From Dendrophyllia cribrosa (taxonomy: Eukaryota; Cnidaria; Anthozoa; Scleractinia; Dendrophylliidae), in NCBI GenBank assembly GCA_024195265.1, contig JAJLRJ010000001.1, positions 59,662,289 to 59,726,288 on the forward strand: a stretch of 64,000 bases of DNA, given 5' to 3'. This document shows positions 23,400 to 35,772 of the stretch, in pieces. The notes beneath the pieces are model-generated. The model searched no databases. It had not been told where the DNA came from and saw only the letters and a list, made by a program, of their open reading frames with translations. How positions within the stretch are numbered: the first letter of the stretch is position 1; the number at the start of each line of letters is the position of its first letter. Made by a program: the position numbers and the translations under genes.

Positions 23400-25900
23400 T
23401 CACTTGTGCAGGCCTTTTATCTCGCTGAACCTGAGCGCAAATTTTAGGGAATTGGCCGTTTGCCATTCGTTTATTTACATGCAGTAAACGTGTATTCAAA
23501 TCAATAACAAACCCTGAAATACGAGACGCTCAATATTGGCTCTTATCATTTTATGGTTTCTTTAAGTGAACTTTTACTGTTTTCAGCTTTCAGAAAAAGA
23601 TTAGTTTGAATATATAAAGGAGTTTGAATATATAAAGGTGTTCTATTTGTCATTATTAGCTTATTTCCATTCATTCAGTGCGAAAAAGGCCGAATTCATA
23701 TACATCTACATTAGCACTTCTCTAAAAAGATCAAATGCGGCAGCAGATCTTGTTTGAAAGCACCAAACGAGGTCCAGCCAAGACTCGTTTATAGTGAACG
23801 TTTTAAAAATACACCGACAGCAAAACTGTCTACAAATCAGCATGCAAACCATTTGTTTCTAGTTTGATGCGTATAAATTAACCCCGCTCACATTTTAACT
23901 TTTAATAATGTTTCTTCAGTGAAATAAAAAATCAGACAAACACGATAAGACATGTCCGAGTTAATAAAGATATTGGAACATGCCGTTTTAATAAAATTGT
24001 TTCTTAAAAAATAAGGAAAGAACAATAAAAAGGCTTATTAATTGAGTCTGTTGTCCATGGACATGCAATCAACAGAAAAACAACGGCCTTCTATCATAAG
24101 ACATACCGGGAAGAAATTTTAACTCTATTTTTATATACCTATTGGTAAGCTAACTGTAATTTTTCTGGGTCACAACATTTAGATATGTTCAGAGGTTCAA
24201 TTAAATCGCTTGATAGTTTGCCTATTAAAACTTACCCGACTTTTACTCTAAGCCTTGAAAGGCACCCTTGTCCTCAAAGACACGTTATAAAGGGAAGAGT
24301 TCAACCGATAACTAAACCATGAATGTGTCGATGTCTTCGTGCTTGTGACTACTGGCTGCGCATGCGTCATTAAAGGGAAGATACTGACTGGATTCCTAAC
24401 AATCAATATGCATGCACAGTGTTATCAATTTTTTCTTAATGGATAATTGTGCATAATACATTAGATTGAATTGCTTCCTGACATCATGCTTAAAAAAAAA
24501 ATCAAAAAAAGAAATTAAAAGAAGCTAAGGATGCTGCTATATTTTCTCTCGATTCTTCTATCTATCCATAGATAATTTCTCCTTGCCAGTCATTAAAAGG
24601 TACACATTTTGTATTAACCTAAGAGGTCGTCCTAATAAGCCTAGTCAGTAGACGTCGTTGCACAATCAAATAAGAATTTGATTCAGACGAACTCTAAAGT
24701 TTAGTTAAATTCGATGTATGTGCCACATGGTAATCGAATTAAATTACACTAAACTACAGAAAGTAAACAAGTCCATCGCTTTATTATATGCATGTCGGAA
24801 ACAGAAACAGAAAATATTGATAGTGTCCTCCTCCTGATCCTCTCACTCAATTTGTCACTCAATTCTCGAAATGCCGAGTTGAATCAAAATAGTTCGTGCT
24901 AAAAACTAAGTATAAATCATCTAAGCGCTTTAAGGTGGTACAGTTGGCTAAAAAGCTTACAAAAGCGACCCAGTTTGAAACATTTCTTCAACTCTGTTTA
25001 AATTGCCATGGAAGAAGTTATTATATAATTTTTATCGTAGAATTCGAATCTACAATCAAAATTTGCATTTTGGGCACGGAAAAGGGTGAAATTCGATACC
25101 TCACAAGAGGTATAAAAATCATTTATTAATTATTTTATTTGTATTTTTTTTATTTTTCTCTTTATCAAATGGCTACAATTCTTGTTTTACAATCTATTAA
25201 GAAGAAAATAATTTAAATGTGACTTAGCCGCAGTTTAAAACTAAATCGTGTGTTAATAATTAACACATATTAAAAGTAAGCAGGTGGCGTCTTCTAAATC
25301 CGTTCGAAAGCAATGTTTATTTGCGGCTAAGTGTGAGGTGATTACTTCATTTGTGCTTATAAACTGTGCCAAATTAAGTCAGCATTGTTCAAAATTTCTT
25401 GTATTTTGTCACAGGAAAGCTAAAATGGCGTCGAATTCTGTCTGTTTTCCTTCGTTAGTTTCGTCCAAATCGATCCGCCATGTTGTATTTCCATTTCGGA
25501 GGCTGCGTTGCTTTCTGGGCCACGCTTTGCGTGGTTGAAACGAGTGAAACAACGTATTCCTTGCGTGTTTCGAGCCTTTTAGTCCAAACAAAGGTAAACT
25601 CCCTAGCAACCAACAAAAAACAATGACACAACAATCCTTTTGTCAGCAGATACCATGCTCAGATCACATTACTCATTAGTTTCGCGCGTGTGTACGAGTC
25701 ACTTCGCGTATTCCACGATTGCCTTCGTTCGCCATCGTGAACCAGCTTTCGAAGCGTTCAATATCCTTCATCCATCATAAACTTTTGTATACATTTTCTT
25801 CTTCAAACTTTATTTTTTATATCGCCACTTTATCATAGCATTTGTAAATAATTTTTTTTGTCAATATACTGTAAATAGTCCGCGTAAAGCAACTAAAGAG
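23400..25900. other. 2.5-kb gene-poor interval
   Basis: AT-rich, without long inverted or tandem repeats that I can see. The frames at 24896-25129 and 25284-25538 have no recognisable domain. The segment around 25420-25540 (CTAAAATGGCGTCGAATTC) could be a promoter/5' exon region, but no downstream exon supports this. Confidence 0.4.
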
Positions 25901-25920
25901 AATCTTACGTGACAAGCTAA

Positions 25921-26273
25921 GATGTCGTGTTCTTGCAAGTACGATGCTCGGCTGCTGGTGGAGAGGGTTCCAGAACTGAACTAGACCTGGACTGATAAGC
26001 TAAAAGAAGCTGGATGGATTGTGGAAGCGACAGGAAAGCGATACAAGCTGCAGTCTCCTTCCCCGGAAAGGAAAAGTTTCGACCGCGAAAGATGTTGCAA
26101 CGTATCTTAAGAGCAAGGGTATTTTTCACAATTTTGTTCGATAATACTGTGGAGGTTCTGAAATCCTTGAAAAAACAAGCGATTCTGACGAAGAATACAG
26201 GCCGGACAAAGAGGAGAAGGAGGGATTTTTAGCGCATGTGATGAAACTCCTGTGAAGGGGGAGGGTCAACAAA
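25921..26273 (+). pseudogene. Decayed gene fragment, possibly MBD/TAM-like
   Basis: An ATG at 25921 opens a frame that hits a TAG after about 20 codons, then continues DKLKEAGWIVEATGKRYKLQ. After a shift of frame it reads GKVSTAKDVATYLKSKGIF, and after another shift an acidic tail (TSDSDEEYRPDKEEKE) ending at TGA 26271-26273. The order Trp, Arg-Tyr, Ser-Pro, Gly-Lys, then an 'akdVatYLkskg' helix resembles methyl-CpG-binding (MBD/TAM) domains. The frames are broken at least three times, so it is dead or badly assembled. It lies 140 bp left of the giant transposon. The family call is tentative. Confidence 0.35.
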
Positions 26274-26413
26274 GTTCAGCAACATGGCCAACATGGCCTA
26301 AGGTTTATAGCCTCCGAACTAAGGATTATCAGTCGACTCTAGCCGCTAAGAACTGGGTCTTAATCTTTTGCAACAAAAAAATCTCCCGGGGTTATTGATG
26401 AAGAAGAGAGAAC

Positions 26414-26416
26414 ATA
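26414..26416 (+). repeat. ATA target-site duplication, left
   Basis: ATA immediately precedes the CACTGG end at 26417. The same ATA immediately follows the opposite end at 42356-42358. A 3-bp duplication is the usual size for CACTA/EnSpm-type elements. Confidence 0.6.
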
Positions 26417-26439
26417 CACTGGAAAAGTTGAAAATTTAC

Positions 26440-27255
26440 ATTGTATGTAAATAACATGTAAATAACATGTAAAGATACTGTAAATGATAATTTACATGCT
26501 AATTTCCCTTTTACATGTTATTGTCCAACCTGTAAATAACATGTAAATATTTTGAGTGAAACATGTAAATACAAGAGAAGATCCTGTAAATAGCATGTAA
26601 ATCGAAAAAGGGAGCCTGGAAGGAACCCTGTAAATAACATGTATATCGAAAAGGGGGGCTATCATGTAAATAACATGTAAATCGAAAAATGGGCTATCCT
26701 GTAAATAACATGTAAATCGAAGAAGGAACCCTGTAAATAACATGTAAATCGAAAAAGGAGGCTATCATGTAAATAACATGTAAATCGAAAAAGGGAGCCT
26801 GTAAGGAACCCTGTAAATAACATGTAAATCGAAAAGGGGGGCTATCATGTAAATAACATGTAAATCGAAAAAGGGGGGCCATCCTGTAAATAACATGTAA
26901 ATCGAAAAAGAGAGCCTGTAAGGAACCCTGTAAATAACATGTAAATCGAAAAAGGGGGGCTATCATGTAAATAACATGTAAATCTGAAAAGGGAGGCTAT
27001 CCTGTAAATAACATGTAAATCGAAAAAGGGGGGCTATCATGTAAATAACATGTAAATCTGAGGCTATGCTGTAAATAACATGTAAATCTGAAAAGGGAGG
27101 CTATCCTGTAAATAACATGTAAATCGAAGGAGGAAGTCTGTGAGGAATCCTGTAAATAACATGTAAATCAAAAAAGGGGGGCTATCCTGTAAATAACATG
27201 TAAATCGAAAAAGGGAGCCTGTAACGAACCCTGTAAATAACATGTAAATTGAAAA
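26440..27255 (+). repeat. Left subterminal minisatellite array
   Basis: About 20 units alternating between a short form (TGTAAATAACATGTAAATCG, then AAAAAGG and GGGGCTATC) and a longer form with GGGAGCCTGTAAGGAACCC. Each unit has two ATGTAAAT boxes, and the same box appears in the transposon terminus. The unit mirrors the right array at 41365-42110 in reverse complement. Reading frames on the minus strand here (26492-26966) are just translated repeat. Confidence 0.95.
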
Positions 27256-27299
27256 CGGGAGGATATCTAGATCTTGTAAATAGAAAAATAGTACAGAAA

Positions 27300-27981
27300 A
27301 ATAGATAAATATGTTTTATTTATCAATGCTATGTCTTCAACTGAAAAACATTTTTGCAACACCATACCATAATTTAAGGACCTTACTGTTTAGACAAATA
27401 CAGCTGTAAGTCTAGCAATGCAATAGTCCCAATTTGTTTAGATTTAATGCTGGTTCCTTATTATCACATAAAATATTCCATGCCACAAAAATGAATACAA
27501 CTTTACAGTTTTAGACGGAATGTGCATGGCATGTCACTTTAAATGCATACATGTTAATAATAATCTTTATTGAGGATGCCAACTTCACCAGTAGTGACTT
27601 ACAGAGAGATCATCTACATTGTAAAAGACTATAAGATGTTAATTTTCTTTCACTTGTTGAAAAAGACCACGAGCATCTGTGCCCTGGCCAAATGGAGAGA
27701 CAAGTCAACATCAATAATAAGTTACATCAATAACTTTCGTCCAATTCGATCAAGCATAGATTCTTGTGGAAGTTGACGCAAGTTTTTAATATCACTTAAT
27801 CAACCACTGCAAGTTATCGCAAGTTGCTGTCACTACTGTTTACTTTGGTTTGGGTGTATGTGCAAGACTACATGTACATTGAAATGGCTTGTTTACAACT
27901 TGGAACAACTTGCAGACATATACTTGCAGTCAGTTTGGCCAGGACTTAAGTGGGTATTTTTCTGCCTATGACTAAATAATA
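27300..27981. other. Left arm of giant element, no gene
   Basis: AT-rich spacer between the left array and the first nested MITE. No domain-bearing frame. Confidence 0.5.
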
Positions 27982-28446
27982 TTAAAGGGACACTGTCACC
28001 TATTTTTAGTATCACTTTGAAAAGCCAAAAAACATATTTGTTTCAATATAAACCTACAAATAATGGTCCAGTTTTGTTAACAAATACTCTACCAGTGCAC
28101 AGAAACTAGTATTCGTTATCTTTGGCTGCGGATAGCCAGGATGGAAATCGATTGCAACTTGAAAAAATTGGCCAATTTTTTCAAGTTCCTCCCAAGAGTC
28201 GTGGAAAAATCGCAGAAAAACTTATTATGGTTTGTTCTTCCTTGCAGAAATCACTTGATATTATCTTCTTGTATAGTTAGCTCTGTTCTTCTCTTTTTTT
28301 TTCCTTATTGTTGTTGTATTGTAATTGAATAAGTGTGAATAATAAACTTGAACTTGGTGTTCTTAAAACAATTTTATGTTTGAGCAAAGGTACTTAGTGT
28401 ATTTTGACCAAAACAAAGCAAAATGTTCGTGACAATGTCCCTTTAA
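27982..28446. mobile_element. TTAA MITE (AGGGACACTGTCAC ends)
   Basis: TTAA on both sides, then AGGGACACTGTCAC at the left and its mirror GTGACAATGTCCCT at the right. TTAA duplication is the mark of piggyBac and Kolobok elements. The 457-base interior carries no transposase, only the short frame at 28141-28332. Confidence 0.8.
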
Positions 28447-28479
28447 GGCAAGTTTTAACAAGTATTTGTCCATAGTATT

Positions 28480-28550
28480 GTCATAGGCAGCTGCCATTGT
28501 GTTTACATGACAAATGTTGTCATGTAAACACAATGGCAGCTGACTATGAC
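28480..28550. repeat. 71-base near-perfect hairpin
   Basis: GTCATAG, then CAGCTGCCATTGTGTTTACA, is mirrored by TGTAAACACAATGGCAGCTG and CTATGAC around a loop of a few bases, with one mismatch per arm. It could be a minimal MITE or a cruciform. No flanking duplication was found. Confidence 0.8.
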
Positions 28551-28846
28551 ACAGTCTTTTGTCATAAAAACTGGCATTTCATGCCTACTGTAACTATAAA
28601 ACTCAAATGCTATTTTAAGGAGAACCTATATGGCACAGTATAGTAACTGATCATTTTTTAGCATTCTTTGTTTCTGTTTTGCACTGTTCCTTTCAAAGAG
28701 CTACATGTACACTGTACATTGACTGCAGCTTTGGTATCTTTTCTGCCAGAGCTTGGCCATGGGGATGCTCTTGCTCTTGAAGCCTGCGAAACAAAACAAA
28801 AAACAGCTGCAGTGAGCAGAAGTCTGTCTTGTAGTAGTCTGCTTAA

Positions 28847-29047
28847 TACAGTCAAACCTCTATTAAGCGGTCACCCTTGGGGAATAGCCAACTGACCGCT
28901 TAATAGAGGAGATCGCTTAAAAGAGGTCAAGTTTACAGTAAATATGGGGAGCGATTTAATTCCGGGCATTTGTTAAGTGACCGCTTAATAGAGCGCCGCT
29001 TAATAGAGGGTGACCGCTTAATAGAGCACCGCTTAATATAGACTGTA
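28847..29047. mobile_element. TA-flanked MITE with repeated CTCTATTAAGCGG boxes
   Basis: Bounded by TA with ends CAGTCAAACCTCTATTAAGC (left) and, in reverse complement, CAGTCTATATTAAGCGG (right). The box TCTATTAAGCGG or its complement recurs at least five times in 200 bp, so the ends are internally repeated. Confidence 0.75.
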
Positions 29048-29049
29048 AC

Positions 29050-31285
29050 TAAGGCAACTGCTCTTTGTGTCCAGTTTTTATCAAAAGAAAAGTGGGCAGC
29101 ACACAGCAGCTGATCTTGCTTTACTGGACCAGTTTCATCTGATACATGTTAGTACAGACTTCATCAGGGATTTTGAACAAGATTATGTGCAGACCTTTTT
29201 TGTACACACCATTTACATTTCAACATTCCATACAAGTAATACCGACAAGAATTAGAATTATTGTCATCTACAGTAGGTTTTTGGACGTCTCTTGTTCTAC
29301 CCAATCTGTTGAGACAAGAGCAGGTCCAAGGTTTTTGTCTGTTGCGAGAGCAAAGTTAATTTAAAATTTATCAGCCGGGTTAATTTAGCATTTCTCCTTT
29401 AATTAATAGGCCAGGTACCTGCAGCCTATGAATATAATTATGCCAAAAATGGCATTAAAGATCTGACAAAATGCTGTCACTTGCTGAACTGAAGCTACAA
29501 TCTGTAGTCAGTATAAATGTGGTCACAAAGATCTGACAACATACTGTCACCTGCAACTGACCTGTGCATAAGATTTTACATTATGAAAAGCCTAGTGGAA
29601 ACTACATGTTAAGCTTGTTTTTATTAACAATTTGAAGGCCACAACATCCCAGTTATACATGTTAGTCCTGGGCTTATACAAATTTGTAAGAGTTTATTGG
29701 ATGATAAGCACAAAGTATTGTGATACAGTACTGTTCAATTATTTCAGTCAGTTTATGTTTTTTATGTAAAGAATTGTTGTGGAGGAGATGTGTGAAGCTT
29801 ACATCTAGAAGGGTCCCTAAATAAACACCTGGTTCAAATTTTTCTGGGTTAACAAGATTAAGTTTTAAACAAAGACCAGGGACATTTAACTCAAGAAAAT
29901 ACACAATGTACCAAAAATTATGTCTATGTTGTGGTTCAACTTATTGAATCTAACACCGGTTGTGTTGTTTTTAGTTCAAAATCAATCTTTGCTTTTCTCG
30001 CAATTTTCTGAATTTTGTATGATACAAGCATTAATCATTCAGTTTTCATCTTACTGTACATGTATATTTTCCTGTGACCAACATAAAACTCTATTCAGAA
30101 GTCATTCACCTGAATTTTAACCAAAGCATGCTGGACAGACGGTAATATCCTCCTTTCAGTTTCAAGACAGAACAATTTACAGCTCTTATACATGTATATT
30201 AAAATTTTGCTTTTGTCGATCTTGGTGCATATTCACACTCTAAAATACTATGAACAACAACACAGATAATAATACAGTGTAAAGAAAATTTCTATGCACC
30301 CAAAACTACCTAGCTTGCACTTTATACTGATACTAAACCTACACCACTGCACATGTACAGGGGTGTAGCTAAGAAAAAACTGAGCAGGCTCATTAACAAG
30401 CCCAGCTGGTTTTTCTGGCTTGTGCACCTTCAAAATCACTCCAAGTCTTTGTTTTCTAGTAAAATATCAGCCGGTGATAAGTTCTTTTTCAGCTGGTGGA
30501 ATTAGCCGGTAACCGGCTCTTGGCTACATGTACATCCCTGCACATATAAGAAAAACACCCTCATCTCTCTCTACAGTTACATTTGGTTATTATTTTATTA
30601 CTCAACATGTGTTGCTTTTAACTGATTAGAATATTTGATTTCACATTGGGAGTTTAAAAAGAATGATGCAATCCATTCACAATTACAGTGTATGAACATT
30701 ATTTTTGAATAATGTGCAGAAAGAGGTGACCAATAATTTTTAACTTTAATACTCCATAGTACAATGTACAAGTCAATCCCACTCATCAAGACCAACAGGG
30801 TATTTTTACTGTCTTTAAGTGATCAACCAAGTTACAATCTTGGATGTTATAAAATTCAGACTGCAGATTGCAGACTGGCATAAGCACATATTAGGTATCA
30901 AGTGCAGTCTGCTGACTGGGTATAAAAAGCAGACTGAGTCCAAAACTGTCACTTTATCCTAATTTATGATTTAATCTATTAAGAAATCCGCTGCAAAACT
31001 TGCCTTCTAAGCCTTAGAGTAGATGTCTCATATCTTCTTCTTTCTGACGGTATTCTATTTTCCACAATCACACAAGATAACTGTGAACATCTTAACATCT
31101 TTAATCTGTAATGTTATAAAAATGAATTGTATGGAGTACATGTACCTATCAGAGATACAAATGTAGTCAGCACACAACTGCACACCACTGTAGGCACTAA
31201 GAAATATTTTTGGTCTTACAACTGTATATTAATATAGTCAGTATTTTATACTCAGTCTGGAGTCCAAAATCTAAAGTCTATAATA
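29050..31285. other. Interior of giant element without genes
   Basis: No supported coding region. A short direct repeat (AGATCTGACAAAATGCTGTC at 29459, AGATCTGACAACATACTGTC at 29527) and repeated TACATGTA palindromes are the only patterns noted. Confidence 0.5.
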
Positions 31286-31287
31286 TG

Positions 31288-31405
31288 CACTTATTGACTG
31301 AGTGGGAGGGCCCGGACAGGAAAATATTTGGCTCGAGGTCATGGCACACACCGAGAGCCAAATATTTTCCCGTTGGGCCCGACCTAACTCAGTCAATAAG
31401 TATTA
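31288..31405. repeat. Inverted-repeat element (ACTTATTGACTGAGT ends)
   Basis: Arms ACTTATTGACTGAGT plus GGGCCCG and GGAAAATATTTGGCTC face their complements around a short centre (31342-31360). A GC-rich stretch with GGGGCCGGAC / GTCAGGCCCC follows at 31470-31525. It is likely a MITE or half of one. Confidence 0.65.
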
Positions 31406-31815
31406 TATAAATATAATATGACTAGGAAGTACAAGAAAAGTCGTGCAGTGCGAGGCCACTTGAACTTGAGCGGGGCCGGACGGCTTTTTCCGGACCAGCT
31501 CACGTCAACCGGTCAGGCCCCGCTCACGTCACCTTGCGATTCTATTTTCTGTAGGATTGCGTCAGTGGGGCCATACGGTCATATTATAATGACTTTTATT
31601 TATTACACAACATACATGTAGCATTTGACGGCACAAATAAGCAACAAAACCAGTCAAATATGCCATGTTATTGCACTTGTCTTGACTATAGGCTAGAGAC
31701 ACATTAAATTTTTTTCAAAAACTTATATTTGGGAATAGATGATTGTTGTACATGTATAATAGTAATAATAGGTAAATTATATAAAAAATAACATATACAT
31801 GTATAACAAACAATT

Positions 31816-31931
31816 TAATCAGCGGAACGTTGTGTAATGGGGCCAGGCATTTTTACTCATCGTGCAGTTTTTATTTTTTCTCACCTGATTTGTAAAAATA
31901 CAAAGCCGTATTACACAACTTTTCGCTGAAT
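31816..31931. repeat. Short MITE-like inverted repeat
   Basis: The left end TAATCAGCGGAACGTTGTGT pairs with the right end ACACAACTTTTCGCTGAATA in reverse complement, with a 60-base centre. No coding sequence. Confidence 0.6.
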
Positions 31932-32330
31932 AACCTCTATTTATACTGAACAGTCACAATACAATCTGCATATTTAAGCTTAATTTATAGTTAATGTTGT
32001 TGTTTTAAAGACTGAGTTGACTGTGAGTTTAGCCAAGTAGTAAAATCAACTGCTGCTGTGGTCACGAAGTGGTTGACTGTGATTTTAGGCAATTATCCTT
32101 GCCGTTTTATATTTTTCGCTCTCACCGTTTTACATTATTTTTCGCTTGGCACGCTTAAAGAACGAGAAATACACACAATGCTTTTGTTTCGTTGTGGAGG
32201 TCAGTTACAGTTGTTATGAAAATAATGTTGACTGTGGGACTGCAGACCGCAGTAGGAGCTCCAAAGAGATTGCAGGTTTATTATGTAAATTATGATTTGG
32301 TGACTGCCGGACCACAGTCGCAGTCTTGAT
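31932..32330. other. Spacer before nested TTAA element
   Basis: Contains several copies of GACTGTGA / GCAGACTG-like words and no gene. Confidence 0.4.
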
Positions 32331-32427
32331 TTAAGGACGTTCGCGCTAATTGTTTCTGCGCAGCTTTTCTGCGCAGGTATTTACGCGTGATGCAAAATGT
32401 CACGCACACGTCAGAACATAAATAAAC

Positions 32428-35302
32428 ATGGCGTCCGAGACGACCGAAAAGCAATGTGAAAAAAAAAACTTTACCAGAAATAAAAGTGGGAAATTTGTTA
32501 AGAATGGCGAGCTAAAACGAAGAAAAGTTTGTGCCAAGAGGCTTACAGTTCCACGGCCAAAAAATGGTGAAAGCGAAAATAAAAAAGTAAACACAAATTC
32601 TGACAAAAGCAAAGTGATGTGGGACGAGGGACGAAGAGTGGTGGAGTTGGGGATTTTGGCTGAAGGTCTTCAGGCCTGCAGTGACTGCGAACAACCGCTG
32701 CAGTTGGCAAACATTATTAACGAAAAACGATATGGGCTGGCAAGCCTCTTAAATGTCCAGTGCAGTTGTGGCCAACTGAATTCCGTCTACACCGGCAAGT
32801 CACATCGATCAGCTGTTTCATGCCGGGGAGTACCAATTTACGATGTCAACACGAAACTTGCCACAGGTATGGCATTTCTTTTAATTTATCCACAGAAAGA
32901 AATTATTTACTCTTTTTTTTTCAGTATACCTTACCTTAAGAATACAAAATTCAGAAGTGTAAAAATGTATACAATAATTTGTGATAATTTGAAACATCGC
33001 AAAAGTAAATATTCAGCATTAATGAACTGAAGCTAAAAGCGCGAGCGCTTTATTTTTCAGGAATGTTACACGCCGGTGTCGGAGAAACACACGTTAACAA
33101 CTTATTGGCCGCAATTAATGTTCCTGTAATTCATCAGAAAACATTAAAAAGAAGGGAACGTGAGGCAGGAAAGGGATTAGAAAGCTTGGCAAGAAGAACT
33201 GTCGGAGAGGCGTTGCGTGAAGAAGTTGACAAGACTCGTAAAAGGTCAGTTGATGTTTCTATTACGTATCGAACTCTGCTGTGCATTTGGAATTTTATGT
33301 ATTGTTTATCTATCACAGAACCATTTAAAAGTAAAAGATTCGAACTGCCGTTTTCTTTGTTTCTGTCTCTGTTGACTCACACATTTGTAGTTATGCTAAT
33401 TTTTGTTGTGTATTTTTAAACGGGAGCATAACATTTTATACGTGAAAGGTAGTCGTCTCCAATTTATTAGTGCAAAGAAACCGACAAAATAATGATGTTT
33501 GACAACTAAGCAATAAAGTAAATGTAATTCACTGTAAATAAATAGATGCTATCAAAATTGATAGAAGTCATAGTAAAATGTGTTTTTATAAGATTTTATA
33601 CATCATAGTCACGCAAAATGCGGACCGCCGTGAAAACAGGGAGCTGGGCCTAAAGAAATAGTTTTCGTCATTAAATTCGGGGAGATTTCAACAGTTACTG
33701 CGATCGATCGGTTTGCCAAAAATGGTAATTACGTGGAAGAATAACAATCTCCACTAAATCTCGTTTATTTTTTTCAATAAAAAAGTCGCGGGTAACAGAA
33801 CTATGCTGGCTTGAGATGCATTTCACATCATTTCACCTATGTAATTTATCATACATTCAAGCTCATGATTGACTTTTATCTAACAGTTATAAAAATATTT
33901 TGTACATTTTGATGTTGAAATGCTCCAACCCATATTGTCGTTTTGTAGTGTTGATTTGTCAGAGGGAAGTTCTTCGGAACCGACTAATCCAGTGACTCAT
34001 CTAACGGCATCATATGACATGGCCTGGCAACGAAGGAGCAATGGGAAAAGCTACAATAGCCTGTCAGGTATGCCTTGCTAAATTCCAGATTAATTAACAT
34101 TCCTCTGGTCTGGACTTTTCCTTCCACGTAATTTAGTTTAACTTAATCTAAATGAGGGGCTGTAGTTAATTTTGTCTTGTTTTTAAACTTTTAAGTTATG
34201 TAATTCTAATAATTTTTTGATGACACTGCTTATTATATTATTTTTTGAAGGTCATGGAAGCCTCATTGGAAAGGAAAGTGGAAAGGTGATTGGGGTGGGA
34301 ACAAGATTAATGACCTGCCGAATCTGCAAAAGATCAGCAGACCCCCAAAAAGTGAAAGAACATGACTGCCGTGTTAACTGGGGCGGTAGCTCGAAAGCCA
34401 TGGAGTCAAATCTAGCCGTGGAAATGCTTAATACCATCAAAGATAGCACGTTTCAAGTATCTACCATGATAGGCAAGTAAAGCAAAGCAAACCTTCAAAC
34501 CAACAAAACAGTTACAGAAAGTTATAGCTTGTAGCCCTCTCTGCAAACCAAAAAAATTACTACATTTAATACATTAACAAACTTATTACATATATGAATA
34601 AGAAAAACTAAGCATTATATTTCAATTCTTAAATTTTCTTATAATTAAATTAATCTTAAAGGTGATGACGACAGCACCACTATGGCCTTGGTCCACCAGC
34701 AAGTAAAACATGGTGTTGATAAATGGAGTGATGTCAATCACGCTAAAAAATCGTTAGGCACAAGGCTTTACAAGCTTCAGAAACAAGAGAAAGAACTCAC
34801 GAGTCAAGTCATCAAGTATCTACAAAAGTGCTTCGCTTACGCTCTCACACAAAATAAAGGTGATCCACAGGGTGTCCGTGATGCGATTTTGAGCATAGTT
34901 CCACATGCTTATGGGAAACATGACCAGTGTGGAGATTGGTGCCAGTTCCGAAAAGACCCTGCAGCAAGACACAAGTCCTTACCACATGGTTTAGACTTAC
35001 AAGGAGACAGTCTGAGGGCTGAGCTAAACAGAGTGTTTACCATCTTTGCACAAAATGCAGAGAAGCTGGCTCCTTGTGGCAGCACACTGGCCAATGAGTC
35101 ATTTAATAACACTGTGGCTAGTAAAGCTCCTAAAGCTCGACATTATAGCGGCTCAGAAAGCCTGGATTATAGAGTAAAGGCAGCTGCTTGCCAGAAAAAA
35201 CATGGGACATGGCTATGTGTCAATGGTAAGGGTTGTGACCACAAAAGTCATAATTACACTACAAAACCCCCAACAAACTATGGAAAAACCAGAAAACTCT
35301 AG
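32428..35302 (+). CDS. Transposase with Mutator-like domain, five exons
   Basis: Predicted exons are 32428-32866, 33061-33244, 33949-34067, 34251-34472 and 34662-35302. The phases join cleanly into 534 codons plus a stop. Introns are GT-AG except intron 4, which starts GCAAGT (GC-AG). The N-terminus is Lys/Arg-rich (nuclear localisation likely), then has a Cys-x2-Cys ... Cys-x-Cys zinc-binding segment (ACSDCEQP ... QCSCGQL). The core shows the pattern of eukaryotic 'Mutator-like transposase' domains: SYDMAWQRR (candidate first Asp), SGHGSLIGKESGKVIG, CRICK, a His-x-Cys then GSSKAME, GDDDSTTMA (candidate second Asp), DVNHAKKSL, and NESFNN (candidate Glu). It would cut and paste the TTAA element. 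The C-terminus is uncertain: in relatives the frame runs on into a 'SPG' segment and an exonuclease, and here that segment lies in the next exon but the phase does not match. The start ATG is the first in the element and precedes a continuous exon. Confidence 0.8.
34473..34661 (+). other. GC-AG intron of the transposase gene
   Basis: The donor is AG|GCAAGT, the classic context of the rare GC donor class, and the acceptor is TCTTAAAG|GTG. Splicing restores an uninterrupted frame (..TMIG|DDDSTT..), whereas reading through gives a stop within three codons. Confidence 0.75.
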
Positions 35303-35772
35303 TTGTGCTAAAGTTGCAATTCCCTCTTAACAATAAAATCAAATCATAATGGTAATAATAATCATCATCACTGTTATAGGATCTTTATTTTTGTTTTTTT
35401 TTCCACCAAGTTTTCCTGATTATAGTATTTACATAGTGGAAAAAGTTACTTTCTTACATGTATATGAGGGCTTACAAGAAGTGAAATGATGTATTGATCA
35501 ATGCCCAGGGTGATGGGAGGGGGAAGGGGTCAGAACCCAGGCACATGTTGACTTTGATTAAAAGGAAAATCCAAATTCCACAGTGGGGGTGAAATACCCT
35601 ATTTTTTGGTGATTTGATTAATAATTTGCATTGTGTTTTAATTTTGGCAATTCTCTCAGCAAATCTCTTGGGAAGGTCTAATGAACATTGGGTCACCCAT
35701 ACACAGGTAATCAGATTGATGGTTAATGATTATCTAGTGAGTTAAAAGAAACATACAAATTTTCATAAACAG

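Noticed and set aside
26492..26966. Overlapping minus-strand frames with repeated FTCYLQ / HVIY words
   Set aside because: These are translations of the subterminal minisatellite of the giant transposon.
26440..27255. CRISPR-like look of direct repeats with spacers
   Set aside because: Animal DNA; units vary in length, the 'spacers' are themselves repeated, and the array has a mirrored partner at the other transposon end. No cas-like genes are present.
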